A DNA stretch of 64,000 bases. Origin: an uncultured Duncaniella sp. Lineage in GTDB: Bacteria > Bacteroidota > Bacteroidia > Bacteroidales > Muribaculaceae. The notes below the pieces were generated by a model, which made no database searches, was not told the DNA's origin, and saw only the letters and a list, made by a program, of their open reading frames with translations. The position numbers and the translations under genes were made by a program. Location: assembly GCA_910576785.1 (NCBI GenBank), contig CAJTJG010000001.1, positions 124,001 to 188,000 on the forward strand, written 5' to 3'. Below are positions 9,397 to 16,861 of the stretch, one piece after another (within the stretch, counting starts at the first letter, position 1; each line of letters opens with the position of its first letter).

Positions 9397-10014
9397 TTAT
9401 GGTTTAGGCGCGGGGTCTACTGATGTGCCTGACAGTGCTCCGAGCCGTGATGATAGCTCGGACAGGAGGTCGAGCGGGAGCGAGAGCGAGAGCCGGCAGG
9501 TGTTGTCAAACTCCTGTGCGGTGATGCTGACAGGCTCGCTGGTGCCGTAGCTCTTGACGAGTCTCATCACATCATTCATGGCAAGATAAGGAAATGTGAG
9601 TGACATTGAGGTCATCTCCCGGCCCTCCCTTACGCCGGCTTCCTCAAGGGCGAGGCGCGCGGCCTCGCGGTAGGCGGCTATGAGTCCTGAGGTGCCGAGC
9701 TTGATACCGCCGAAGTAGCGCACCACTATGACGAGCACGTCTGTCAGGCCCAGCGAGTTGATCTGTCCAAGTATCGGTTTGCCGGCTGTGCCGGATGGCT
9801 CGCCGTTGTCGGTGGACAGATATGTGAGCCTGTCAGCACCGATCATGTATGCCCAGCATACGTGGCGAGCGTCGTGATACTCGTTGGTGTAGCGCGCTAT
9901 CACCTCCCGGGCCTCCTCGGGGGAGGTCACCGGGATGGCAAAAGCCAGAAAGCGGCTCATCTTCTCGCGGAAGACGGCCTCGGCGCTATGGCTTATGGTG
10001 AGAAAGCGTGCCAC
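9397..10014 (-). CDS. YigZ/IMPACT family protein
   Basis: The 205-residue protein has the UPF0029 N-terminal domain with YHDARHVCWAYMIG, STDNGEPSGTAGKPIL and the strongly conserved VVRYFGGIKLGTSGLI. A second small domain (residues about 135-200) corresponds to the DUF1949 fold. IMPACT/YigZ proteins are implicated in translation-linked processes, but the bacterial function is not settled. The gene is 36 bases after queA on the same strand and may be read through from it. Confidence 0.93.
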   Translation of the reverse strand: MARFLTISHSAEAVFREKMSRFLAFAIPVTSPEEAREVIARYTNEYHDARHVCWAYMIGADRLTYLSTDNGEPSGTAGKPILGQINSLGLTDVLVIVVRYFGGIKLGTSGLIAAYREAARLALEEAGVREGREMTSMSLTFPYLAMNDVMRLVKSYGTSEPVSITAQEFDNTCRLSLSLPLDLLSELSSRLGALSGTSVDPAPKP

Positions 10015-10050
10015 GACTGCAGGGAGTGGGATGAGGGGTTGGTGATTGTG

Positions 10051-11100
10051 TCAGATTATGAGCATGGAGTCGCCATAGGCTCCGAACTTGTATCCCTCCT
10101 TGACGGCCTTCTTGTAGGCGTCCATCACGAGGTCGTAGCCTCCGAAGGCGCATACCATCATGAGCATCGTGGAGTAGGGGAGATGGAAGTTGGTGACGAG
10201 TGCGTTGGTGACGGTGAAGTCATAGGGTGGGAAGATGAACTTGTTGGTCCATCCGGAGAATGTCTTCATGTGTCCGCCCATGCTTACGGCACTCGCTATG
10301 GCGCGGAGCACAGATGTGCCCACGGCGCATACCTTGTGGTCGGCATCCTTGGTGGCGTTGACAGTGTCCACCAGATGCTGGTCAGCCTCCATCTCCTCCG
10401 AGTCCATGCGGTGCTTGGTGAGATCCTCCACATCTATCTCGCGGTAGTTGCCGAGACCGCTGTGGATGGTGATGAAGGCTTCGTTCACACCCTTTATCTC
10501 AAGGCGTTTCAGCAGCTCGCGCGAGAAATGCAGGCCGGCGCCTGAGGTCACCACGGCGCCCTCCTTGCGGGCGTATATGGTCTGGTAGCGCTCGGTGTCG
10601 TCGGGAGTGGACTCACGTTTGATGTAGTAGGGGAGTGGGGTTGCACCCAGTTTGTAGAGCTCCTGCTTGAACTCATCGTGGGGACCATCGTAGAGGAATC
10701 GGAGCGTGCGGCCACGCGATGTGGTGTTGTCGATCACCTCAGCCACCATCGACTCATCGTCGCCGAAATAGAGCTTGTTGCCGATACGGATCTTGCGGGC
10801 GGGCTCCACGAGCACATCCCAGAGCTTGTTCTCGGCGCTGAGTTCCCTGAGCAGGAATACTTCGATGCGTGCGCCGGTCTTCTCCTTGTTGCCGTATAGG
10901 AGGGCGGGAAACACCATCGAGTCATTGTAGACCATCAGGTCGCCATCGTCAAAATAGTTGATGATTTCTTTAAATTCGTGGTGCTCGATGGTGCCGGCCT
11001 TGCGGTCTACTACCATGAGGCGGCACTCATCGCGCTCGGGGGCGGGATACTGGGCTATCAGCTCCTCGGGGAGACGGAATTTAAATTGTGAGAGCTTCAT
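10051..11100 (-). CDS. queA: S-adenosylmethionine:tRNA ribosyltransferase-isomerase
   Basis: The 349-residue protein matches QueA in length and motifs: LPEELIAQYPAPERDECRLM near the start, MVYNDSMVFPALLYG, TPLPYYIKR, GAVVTSGAGLHF and NFHLPYSTMLMMVCAFGG. QueA moves the ribosyl part of S-adenosylmethionine onto preQ1 in tRNA to make epoxyqueuosine. It starts 6 bases after truB ends, so a truB-queA mRNA modification pair is expected. Confidence 0.97.
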   Translation of the reverse strand: MKLSQFKFRLPEELIAQYPAPERDECRLMVVDRKAGTIEHHEFKEIINYFDDGDLMVYNDSMVFPALLYGNKEKTGARIEVFLLRELSAENKLWDVLVEPARKIRIGNKLYFGDDESMVAEVIDNTTSRGRTLRFLYDGPHDEFKQELYKLGATPLPYYIKRESTPDDTERYQTIYARKEGAVVTSGAGLHFSRELLKRLEIKGVNEAFITIHSGLGNYREIDVEDLTKHRMDSEEMEADQHLVDTVNATKDADHKVCAVGTSVLRAIASAVSMGGHMKTFSGWTNKFIFPPYDFTVTNALVTNFHLPYSTMLMMVCAFGGYDLVMDAYKKAVKEGYKFGAYGDSMLII

Positions 11101-11106
11101 ATGTGT

Positions 11107-11871
11107 CTAATCTTTTTCTTCCTTGTTTGTGATGATTGCATTGTCCGTGGAGAGGGATTCCTCTGTATCGGGCATTTCTATTGGGGTAGTGCGTATGAGA
11201 TTGACGGCTTCGTCAACGGTCATACACCCTTCGGCTGTGATGTCGCCTACACGTGTGCGGCGCAGGGCTGTCAGATGGCCGCCTGAGGAGAGGGCCTTGC
11301 CGATGTCGCGTGCAAGTGCACGGATGTATGTGCCTTTGCTGCATACTATGCGCAGGGTGAGGTCGTGTGTCGCCGGGTCGAACGACAGTATCTCTATCTC
11401 GTCTATGACAAGTACTTTGGGTTTCAGCTCCACCTCGTGGCCTTTGCGGGCCATCTTGTAGGCCCGGTGTCCGTCCACCTTGCATGCCGAGAAGGCCGGA
11501 GGCACCTGCTCGATGCGTCCGCGGAACTGCGGCAGCACGCTTTCTATGAGTGCCAGGTCTATATGGTCGGTGGGATAGGTGGCATCGATCTCGGTCTCGA
11601 GATCGAAGGACGGGGTGGTGGCTCCGAGACGTATCGTGGCCACATACTCTTTCACACCTGCCTGCAGCTGCTCTATGAGTTTTGTGGAGCGTCCTGTCAC
11701 CACGATCATGACTCCGGTGGCGAGGGGATCGAGCGTACCGGCATGGCCGACTTTCATCTTTTTGCGATGGAGGCGGTGGAGCAGTGCGCCACGCAGACGT
11801 TTGACCACGTCAAACGATGTCCAGCCCAACGGCTTGTCCACACATAGGGTCTCTCCGGTTATGAAATCCAT
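11107..11871 (-). CDS. truB: tRNA pseudouridine(55) synthase
   Basis: The 254-residue protein carries the TruB catalytic segment GHAGTLDPLATGV, with Asp48 as the expected nucleophile. It also has KPLGWTSFDVVKR at the N-terminus and CSKGTYIRALARDIG in the C-terminal half. It makes pseudouridine 55 in the T-loop of tRNAs. uppP lies upstream (36-base gap) and queA downstream (6 bases). The last 25 residues are charged and not part of the family core. Confidence 0.97.
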   Translation of the reverse strand: MDFITGETLCVDKPLGWTSFDVVKRLRGALLHRLHRKKMKVGHAGTLDPLATGVMIVVTGRSTKLIEQLQAGVKEYVATIRLGATTPSFDLETEIDATYPTDHIDLALIESVLPQFRGRIEQVPPAFSACKVDGHRAYKMARKGHEVELKPKVLVIDEIEILSFDPATHDLTLRIVCSKGTYIRALARDIGKALSSGGHLTALRRTRVGDITAEGCMTVDEAVNLIRTTPIEMPDTEESLSTDNAIITNKEEKD

Positions 11872-11907
11872 TATCTTTATTGAAACGTTTTGTCCTACAT
11901 GTTCCGG

Positions 11908-12726
11908 TTACCAGCACAGACAGAGTATGCCTGCTGCCACACAATAGAGAGCGAACCATATGAGCTTGCCCTTCTTCACCAGCTCTATCATCCAGCGGCA
12001 TGCGAAGCAACCTACTATGAATGCGGCAAGGAATCCCACCACGAGAGGGAGTGTGCCTATGCTCTCGCCCACACCTTCGCCGGCTATGATGTCCTTCATG
12101 CCGAGGAGAGCCTCGCCGAGAATCGGGATGATCACCATGAAAAATGAGAACTGGGCCATCTTGCTGCGCTTGTCGCCGAGCAGCAGACCGGTGGCAATGG
12201 TGGTGCCGGAGCGGCTGAGGCCGGGGAGCACCGCTATGGCCTGTGAGCATCCGATGATGAATGCATCGAGCCATGTGATGTCGTGTCCCTTCTCATGATT
12301 GAGCTTCTCGCGGGCCGGATTGCGGAAATAGTAGGCGAATCCGAGCAGGATAGCTGTCACGAAGAGGCATATGCCCACCACGGTGAGACCGCTGCCGAAG
12401 AATTGTTCCACAGTGTCCTTGAAGCAGAGACCCACTATGGCTACCGGGAGGCAGGAAAGCAGGATCTTGCATACATAGAAGAAATTGTCGTCGCGGGCTA
12501 TGGTAAAGAATGATTTGCACAAGGGGACGAATTCCTTCCATAATACAACAATCGTGCTGAGCACTGTGGCTACATGGAGCACTACATCGAATTCGAGGGC
12601 ATCGGCACCGTCAAGTTTCAGTCCGAGGATTTCGCGGAATATCTCGAGATGTCCGCTTGAGCTGATTGGGAGGTATTCGGCAAGACCTTGTACGATACCG
12701 AGGATAAGGGCGTCTATCCAATCCAT
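11908..12726 (-). CDS. uppP: Undecaprenyl-diphosphate phosphatase (BacA/UppP)
   Basis: The 272-residue membrane protein has both UppP signatures: an N-terminal E17 followed by LPISSSGHLEI, and PGLSRSGTTIATGL near residue 164. About eight hydrophobic helices are visible. The enzyme hydrolyses undecaprenyl diphosphate to the monophosphate, the lipid carrier used for peptidoglycan, and would equally supply the capsule pathway encoded at the right end of this window. Gene order ftsX, DUF3098, uppP, truB, queA suggests an envelope/translation operon read from the ftsX promoter. Confidence 0.97.
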   Translation of the reverse strand: MDWIDALILGIVQGLAEYLPISSSGHLEIFREILGLKLDGADALEFDVVLHVATVLSTIVVLWKEFVPLCKSFFTIARDDNFFYVCKILLSCLPVAIVGLCFKDTVEQFFGSGLTVVGICLFVTAILLGFAYYFRNPAREKLNHEKGHDITWLDAFIIGCSQAIAVLPGLSRSGTTIATGLLLGDKRSKMAQFSFFMVIIPILGEALLGMKDIIAGEGVGESIGTLPLVVGFLAAFIVGCFACRWMIELVKKGKLIWFALYCVAAGILCLCW

Positions 12727-12814
12727 GATGATTATGTTTTATTCTTTAAATATAGAGTTGTGAGGGCATCACGCCCTGAATGTTGGGATGCTTGGAGGTT
12801 GTTGATAAGGGGGC

Positions 12815-13126
12815 TCAATCGTTGCCGTGACGGCGGGAACGGGGATTGTACATTATGCCTACACCCATGAATATGAAACCAAGGAAGGCTATGGTCGGGC
12901 CTACCACTACGCGCCGTGCCGAGAATATGTCGGCATTGAATGTGCCGGCGTCGTTGGAGGCCCCGGTCATGAGCAGGAACCCTATTATGATCATGGCGCC
13001 GGCTATGGCCATGAGGATGAAATTGGTCTTTACGAGCGGGCGCTGCGATTCAGTTTCCTTGTCGAGTGACTGGCCTTCTGCCTGGGAGGATAATCTTGAG
13101 GTTGTATATGATGTTTTCTGTGCCAT
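12815..13126 (-). CDS. DUF3098 family small membrane protein
   Basis: The 103-residue protein has two hydrophobic helices, one with LMAIAGAMIIIGFLLMTG and one with RVVVGPTIAFLGFIFMGVG, and ends in a basic tail NPRSRRHGND. This matches the DUF3098 family, which in Bacteroidota typically follows ftsX. Function unknown. It begins 12 bases after the ftsX stop and 88 bases before uppP. Confidence 0.88.
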   Translation of the reverse strand: MAQKTSYTTSRLSSQAEGQSLDKETESQRPLVKTNFILMAIAGAMIIIGFLLMTGASNDAGTFNADIFSARRVVVGPTIAFLGFIFMGVGIMYNPRSRRHGND

Positions 13127-13138
13127 TTTTTTGAGGGG

Positions 13139-14017
13139 TTATTTGAATAATTCGTCGTAGGAGAGACGCAGATATCTGTTTGCGGCGAATAGAGCCGCTA
13201 TGAAGCAAATCACTGCACCGGTCAGGATCATCGCACCCATCACAGCCAGAGTGTCGGTCCATGTCACCACAATGTCCATCGATGCGTCGAGCGAGCGGGT
13301 ATAGTTGACTATCAATGCAAGCAGTATGGAGGCAATGGCGCCTGCCACAAGACCGTTGATGACATTCTCGGCGAGAAACGGACGGCGTATGAATCCGGCG
13401 GTGGCCCCGACGAGTTTCATCGTGTGGATGAGGAAACGGCGTGAGTATACGGCAAGTCTGACGGTGTTGAATATCAATACGAAAGACACCACAAGGAGTC
13501 CGGCTCCAAGCAGCAGCAGGGTGAATGTGACACTTGACAGTGTGGAATTGACCCCGTCGAGCAACTCGTTGTTGACCGCTATGTCATTTACCTGTGGGAG
13601 CAGTCCTATCGGCCCGGCGATCAAAGCTATGCTGTCGGCGCATGCATGGGAGGGACGGATTGTCACCTCAAGCTCCGGCAGGAAAGGGTTGACCTGGGCG
13701 AGACGCATTATATCCTCGTCGTCGCCCACTATTTTCTGCCATCTTGCAAGGATGGTCTCGGGCGAGGAATATACACAATCGTTGACAGCCGGATGCGATT
13801 TTATACGCTCCGTGATGGTGGCCACATCGGAAGCGGTGGCATTGCCGTCGAGCACTACCACGAATCCGAGATTCTCTCTTACTGAGTCGGTGATGTGGCG
13901 TGTGGCTATGCCAACCATTGCAGCCACGCCGAGCACTACGAGGACGAGAGCTACCGAGAAGGTGGCTGTGGCACGCGTGCTGAATAGAGGTATGTGATGG
14001 TGGTGCTTTCTGCCCAT
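13139..14017 (-). CDS. ftsX: Cell division protein FtsX (ABC permease-like)
   Basis: The 292-residue form has an N-terminal transmembrane helix after a short His-rich leader (MGRKHHHHIPLF), a periplasmic domain, and three C-terminal helices including the FtsX-type segment RRFLIHTMKLVGATAGFIRRPF. FtsX with the ATPase FtsE controls peptidoglycan hydrolases at the division septum; no ftsE is in the window. An ATG at 14128 would add 37 residues, but it lies upstream of the promoter at 14035-14065, so the start at 14017 is preferred. It heads the DUF3098-uppP-truB-queA run. Confidence 0.95.
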   Translation of the reverse strand: MGRKHHHHIPLFSTRATATFSVALVLVVLGVAAMVGIATRHITDSVRENLGFVVVLDGNATASDVATITERIKSHPAVNDCVYSSPETILARWQKIVGDDEDIMRLAQVNPFLPELEVTIRPSHACADSIALIAGPIGLLPQVNDIAVNNELLDGVNSTLSSVTFTLLLLGAGLLVVSFVLIFNTVRLAVYSRRFLIHTMKLVGATAGFIRRPFLAENVINGLVAGAIASILLALIVNYTRSLDASMDIVVTWTDTLAVMGAMILTGAVICFIAALFAANRYLRLSYDELFK

Positions 14018-14034
14018 ATTATTGAAAATTAGCG

Positions 14035-14065
14035 CAAAATTACTATCCTGACAAGCCCTTGTCAA
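14035..14065 (-). promoter_or_regulatory. ftsX promoter
   Basis: Minus-strand TTG (14065-14063), a 20-base spacer and TAATTTTG (14042-14035) form a full Bacteroidota promoter. The predicted transcription start near 14031 leaves about 14 bases of leader before the ATG at 14017. Confidence 0.8.
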
Positions 14066-14140
14066 GGTTTTTAACAATTTTTGTTGTTTTTGTCGGGCAA
14101 AATACCGGTTGTCTCCGGACGGATTCATGACCGGATTTGC

Positions 14141-14148
14141 TAATTTTG
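14141..14148 (+). promoter_or_regulatory. Possible -7 box of the HAD gene, near-leaderless
   Basis: TAATTTTG ends four bases before the ATG at 14153. If real, transcription would begin at or next to the start codon. No TTG was found 19-21 bases upstream, so support is partial. Confidence 0.45.
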
Positions 14149-14152
14149 CGGT

Positions 14153-14989
14153 ATGAAACGATTGTATGTTACCGATATGGACGGCACTCTTCTCGGGGCT
14201 GACAGTCGCGTGAGCGCAGTGAGTGAGGCTATGTTGCGAGAGCTATGCTCGCGTGGTGTGGCCGTGACAGTAGCTACAGCGAGGACTCCTGCCACGGTGC
14301 AGCCCTTGCTGAGTAATACCGGCATATCCATCCCGGCCATTGTGATGACAGGGGCCGCCATGTGGGACTTCGGTTCGCAGCGGTATCTCGATCCACGCTT
14401 TATCGATGACAGGGATGTGGATGCTCTGATAAGGGTATTCCGCGCCCATGGTGTAGCTCCATTTGTCTATACGCTCTCGGCATCCGATGGAATGCTTGCT
14501 GTGTATCATGCATCCGCGCTGTCACCCCATGAACTGAAATTCTACGAGGAGCGTTCTTCGTTGCCTCTGAAGAAATTCGAGTTCGTGCCGCAGGTGTCGG
14601 TCGACTCTATGGCAGGAGCCGGTGTCGTGCTCTTCCTCGGCATGGCTCCACTGGAGCGGATAGAGGCTCTGGCATCCGATATAAGAATGAAAACACAACT
14701 TTCGGTGTCGGCCTATCCCGACATATTCAACCACTCGCTCGGATATATAGAGGTGTTCGCCCCCGGGGTATCGAAGGCAGCTGCCATACTCGAGCTTAAG
14801 CGCCGTCTCGGAGCCGGGTATGTGACTGTATATGGCGACAACCTCAATGATATCCCTATGTTTGCTGTGGCCGATGAGGCTGTGGCTGTAGGCAATGCGC
14901 TCCCCGAGGTGCGTAAGGCCGCCTCGAGGGTGATAGACAGGAATACGGATGACGCTGTCGCGCGCGATATTTTCCGGCAGGAATACTGA
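14153..14989 (+). CDS. HAD superfamily phosphatase, Cof type
   Basis: The 278-residue protein begins with HAD motif I, VTDMDGTLLG, at residues 6-15. The C-terminal half has the motif III lysine in GVSKAAAIL and motif IV in VYGDNLNDIPMF. A C2b-type cap is expected in between. These enzymes dephosphorylate sugar phosphates or cofactors such as flavin or pyridoxal phosphate; the substrate cannot be read from sequence. The DUF1593 gene starts 29 bases later, suggesting one operon. The start is fixed by motif I and by the -7 box directly upstream. Confidence 0.93.
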   Translation: MKRLYVTDMDGTLLGADSRVSAVSEAMLRELCSRGVAVTVATARTPATVQPLLSNTGISIPAIVMTGAAMWDFGSQRYLDPRFIDDRDVDALIRVFRAHGVAPFVYTLSASDGMLAVYHASALSPHELKFYEERSSLPLKKFEFVPQVSVDSMAGAGVVLFLGMAPLERIEALASDIRMKTQLSVSAYPDIFNHSLGYIEVFAPGVSKAAAILELKRRLGAGYVTVYGDNLNDIPMFAVADEAVAVGNALPEVRKAASRVIDRNTDDAVARDIFRQEY

Positions 14990-15018
14990 TTTTCATCTCA
15001 TACCTATATATAATTATC

Positions 15019-16308
15019 ATGAAAAGAATATTTGTCGCATTTGTCCTCTCTCTGCTTGGCTCCGTTGTGATGGTCTCGATGGCTTCATCGTTATCGGGCC
15101 GAAGCCGTATCATCATAAGTACGGACATAGGTGGTACTGATCCTGATGACAATCAGTCCATAGTGCATCTGTTCATGTATTCCGATCTTTTTGATATAGA
15201 GGGCATCATCTCATCTCCGTCAGCCGGGCCGGGATCGAAGGAGGAACTGTTGAGGATGATAGATATTTTTGAGCCGGACTATCCACGGCTCAGCTCGTCA
15301 TATCCCGGGCTGTTGTCGCCCGACTCGCTGCGGTCACTTTGCACGCAGGGATACAAGGGTGTGCCTCCCTACAGGGGATACTCATTGGCTCCTACCGAAG
15401 GCTCGGAGATGATTGTCAGTGCGGCGCGCAAGGATGACAGCCGTCCGTTGTATGTGCTCGTATGGGGAATGCTCGACGATGTGGCGCAGGCCCTGCATGA
15501 CGCGCCCGACATCGCATCCAAGCTGTGTGTCTATTGGATAGGTGGGCCAAACAAGAAGTGGGGTGTGGATGCCTATCATTACATAGCGTCGCACTTCCCT
15601 GATCTATGGTTCATCGAGAATAATGCCTCTTACCGTGGATTTATAGGGAGCAACTCCAGGCAAGGTGAATATGAGAACGGATATTACGATCATGCTCTCA
15701 AGGGAGCAGGAAACGTAGGCCGTGATTTCAAGAATTATTACGGTGGAAATGTCAAGATGGGCGATACCCCCTCGCTTCTGTATATGATGGATGGCGATCC
15801 TGCCGATCCGTCGGGCGATTCGTGGAGCGGCCGCTTTGAGAAAATGACATTCTCTCCGGTCACTGTGATAGACCATACAGAGGATGACAGGGTGGATTCT
15901 GTAGCGGTATATTCGATAGCGGACTTCCGTTTCCATGGCCCTGAACTCGGGCAGAAAATGGTTGGGGCTCCATCTTTCACATTCGGTATAGACGGTCAGG
16001 AGTGGACAGGATTCTATCTCGGTGACGGTATCTATGGAGTGAGATTCTCACCTAAGGCGCCCGGTCGGCTCGACTATGTGCTGACGGCTGACAATAAGGC
16101 TCTCGACGGTCGCCATGGCACCCTTGTGGTGACAGGTGAGTGGCCCGGACGCCGGACACGCGACTCCATATCGCTCGGAGCCAACTGGTGGACCGATTGT
16201 TCCGATCCGGCATTGTTCGAAGGGAAGTGGCAGGGCGCAGCGACAGTAAGAAAGCATCGGCAGGAGGTGCTTGAGGACTGGGCACGACGTCTGAATGTAC
16301 TGAAATAA
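15019..16308 (+). CDS. Secreted DUF1593 / nucleoside-hydrolase-like protein
   Basis: The 429-residue protein has a cleavable signal peptide (hydrophobic residues about 5-22). Next comes ISTDIGGTDPDDNQS, the DUF1593 version of the Asp-cluster calcium site of nucleoside hydrolases. YVLVWGMLDDVAQAL and YWIGGPNKKWG continue the fold. A C-terminal beta-rich region (residues about 320-400) resembles an Ig-like domain. The family is often found near carbohydrate-use genes; hydrolysis of an N- or O-glycosidic bond is inferred, not shown. It probably shares an mRNA with the upstream HAD phosphatase. Confidence 0.85.
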   Translation: MKRIFVAFVLSLLGSVVMVSMASSLSGRSRIIISTDIGGTDPDDNQSIVHLFMYSDLFDIEGIISSPSAGPGSKEELLRMIDIFEPDYPRLSSSYPGLLSPDSLRSLCTQGYKGVPPYRGYSLAPTEGSEMIVSAARKDDSRPLYVLVWGMLDDVAQALHDAPDIASKLCVYWIGGPNKKWGVDAYHYIASHFPDLWFIENNASYRGFIGSNSRQGEYENGYYDHALKGAGNVGRDFKNYYGGNVKMGDTPSLLYMMDGDPADPSGDSWSGRFEKMTFSPVTVIDHTEDDRVDSVAVYSIADFRFHGPELGQKMVGAPSFTFGIDGQEWTGFYLGDGIYGVRFSPKAPGRLDYVLTADNKALDGRHGTLVVTGEWPGRRTRDSISLGANWWTDCSDPALFEGKWQGAATVRKHRQEVLEDWARRLNVLK

Positions 16309-16350
16309 TGGCATATGCACGCGTAATTGCGCTGATTTTTCTGCGAAAGT

Positions 16351-16473
16351 TTTGACGGAACGGGAAATTTTTGTAATTTTGCGCCGCAAAACCCCATGGC
16401 GGTATGTGGTTTCGACCGATGACAGCCATAGGAGGTAGATTATTAACTAAATACATTCAATCAAAAAAACGAC
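16351..16473 (+). promoter_or_regulatory. rpsU promoter and leader with Shine-Dalgarno-like motif
   Basis: TTTG (16351-16354), 19 bases, then TAATTTTG (16374-16381) is a full promoter match. Transcription would start near 16385, giving a leader of about 89 bases. The leader contains CCGC and GGCGG that can pair (about 16384-16402) and a strong Shine-Dalgarno-like ATAGGAGGTAG (16428-16438) that lies about 38 bases before the ATG, too far for ordinary use. An AT-rich, A-rich stretch precedes the start codon, as is usual in Bacteroidota. Confidence 0.75.
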
Positions 16474-16665
16474 ATGATCATCGTACAAGTAAAAGAAGGT
16501 GAGAACATCGAGAAGGCTCTCAAGAAATTCAAACGTAAATTTGAAAAGACCGGCATCGTACGCGAGCTCCGCTCACGTCAGGCCTTTGAGAAGCCCTCTG
16601 TGACCAACCGCAAGAAGATGATGAAGGCTGTATACGTACAGCACCTCCGCGCCAACGAGGAGTAA
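16474..16665 (+). CDS. rpsU: 30S ribosomal protein bS21
   Basis: The 63-residue basic protein begins MIIVQVKEGENIEKALKKFK and contains FEKPSVTNRKKM, the bS21 family pattern. In Bacteroidota bS21 sits at the 3' end of 16S rRNA and helps hide the anti-Shine-Dalgarno sequence. It has its own promoter and is a single gene, with a structured region following. Confidence 0.97.
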   Translation: MIIVQVKEGENIEKALKKFKRKFEKTGIVRELRSRQAFEKPSVTNRKKMMKAVYVQHLRANEE

Positions 16666-16861
16666 TCATCACCTCCCCACTGTAGACAAATAAATATAAT
16701 CAGAAAGGAGGATGCATTTTGTGCCCGTCGGGTACGAGACTTACGAAACACCTTAGTTTATTTGAAGATACGAGATATCTCCACCACTATAAAGCGGTGA
16801 GGAGTTTCCATCGGCGGAAAGCCGCGGGAAAACCTCCTCATCGCTGTTTATATAAGAATAT
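16666..16861 (+). other. Structured intergenic RNA between rpsU and the lipoprotein gene
   Basis: A second GGAGG run (AGAAAGGAGG, 16702-16711) touches an ATG at 16712 that opens a 14-codon frame ending at 16756; with zero spacing its translation is doubtful. Further on, AGCGGTGAGGAGTTT (16793-16807) pairs with AAACCTCCTCATCGCT (16830-16845) around a GC-rich inner hairpin (about 16812-16826). There is no T-run after the stem, so this is not a normal terminator. No -7 box was found for the lipoprotein gene, so it may be read through from rpsU. Confidence 0.55.

Noticed and set aside
9862..10545. 227-codon open frame on the plus strand
   Set aside because: It spans the opposite strand of the YigZ-family gene and queA, both certain genes, and has no recognisable content.
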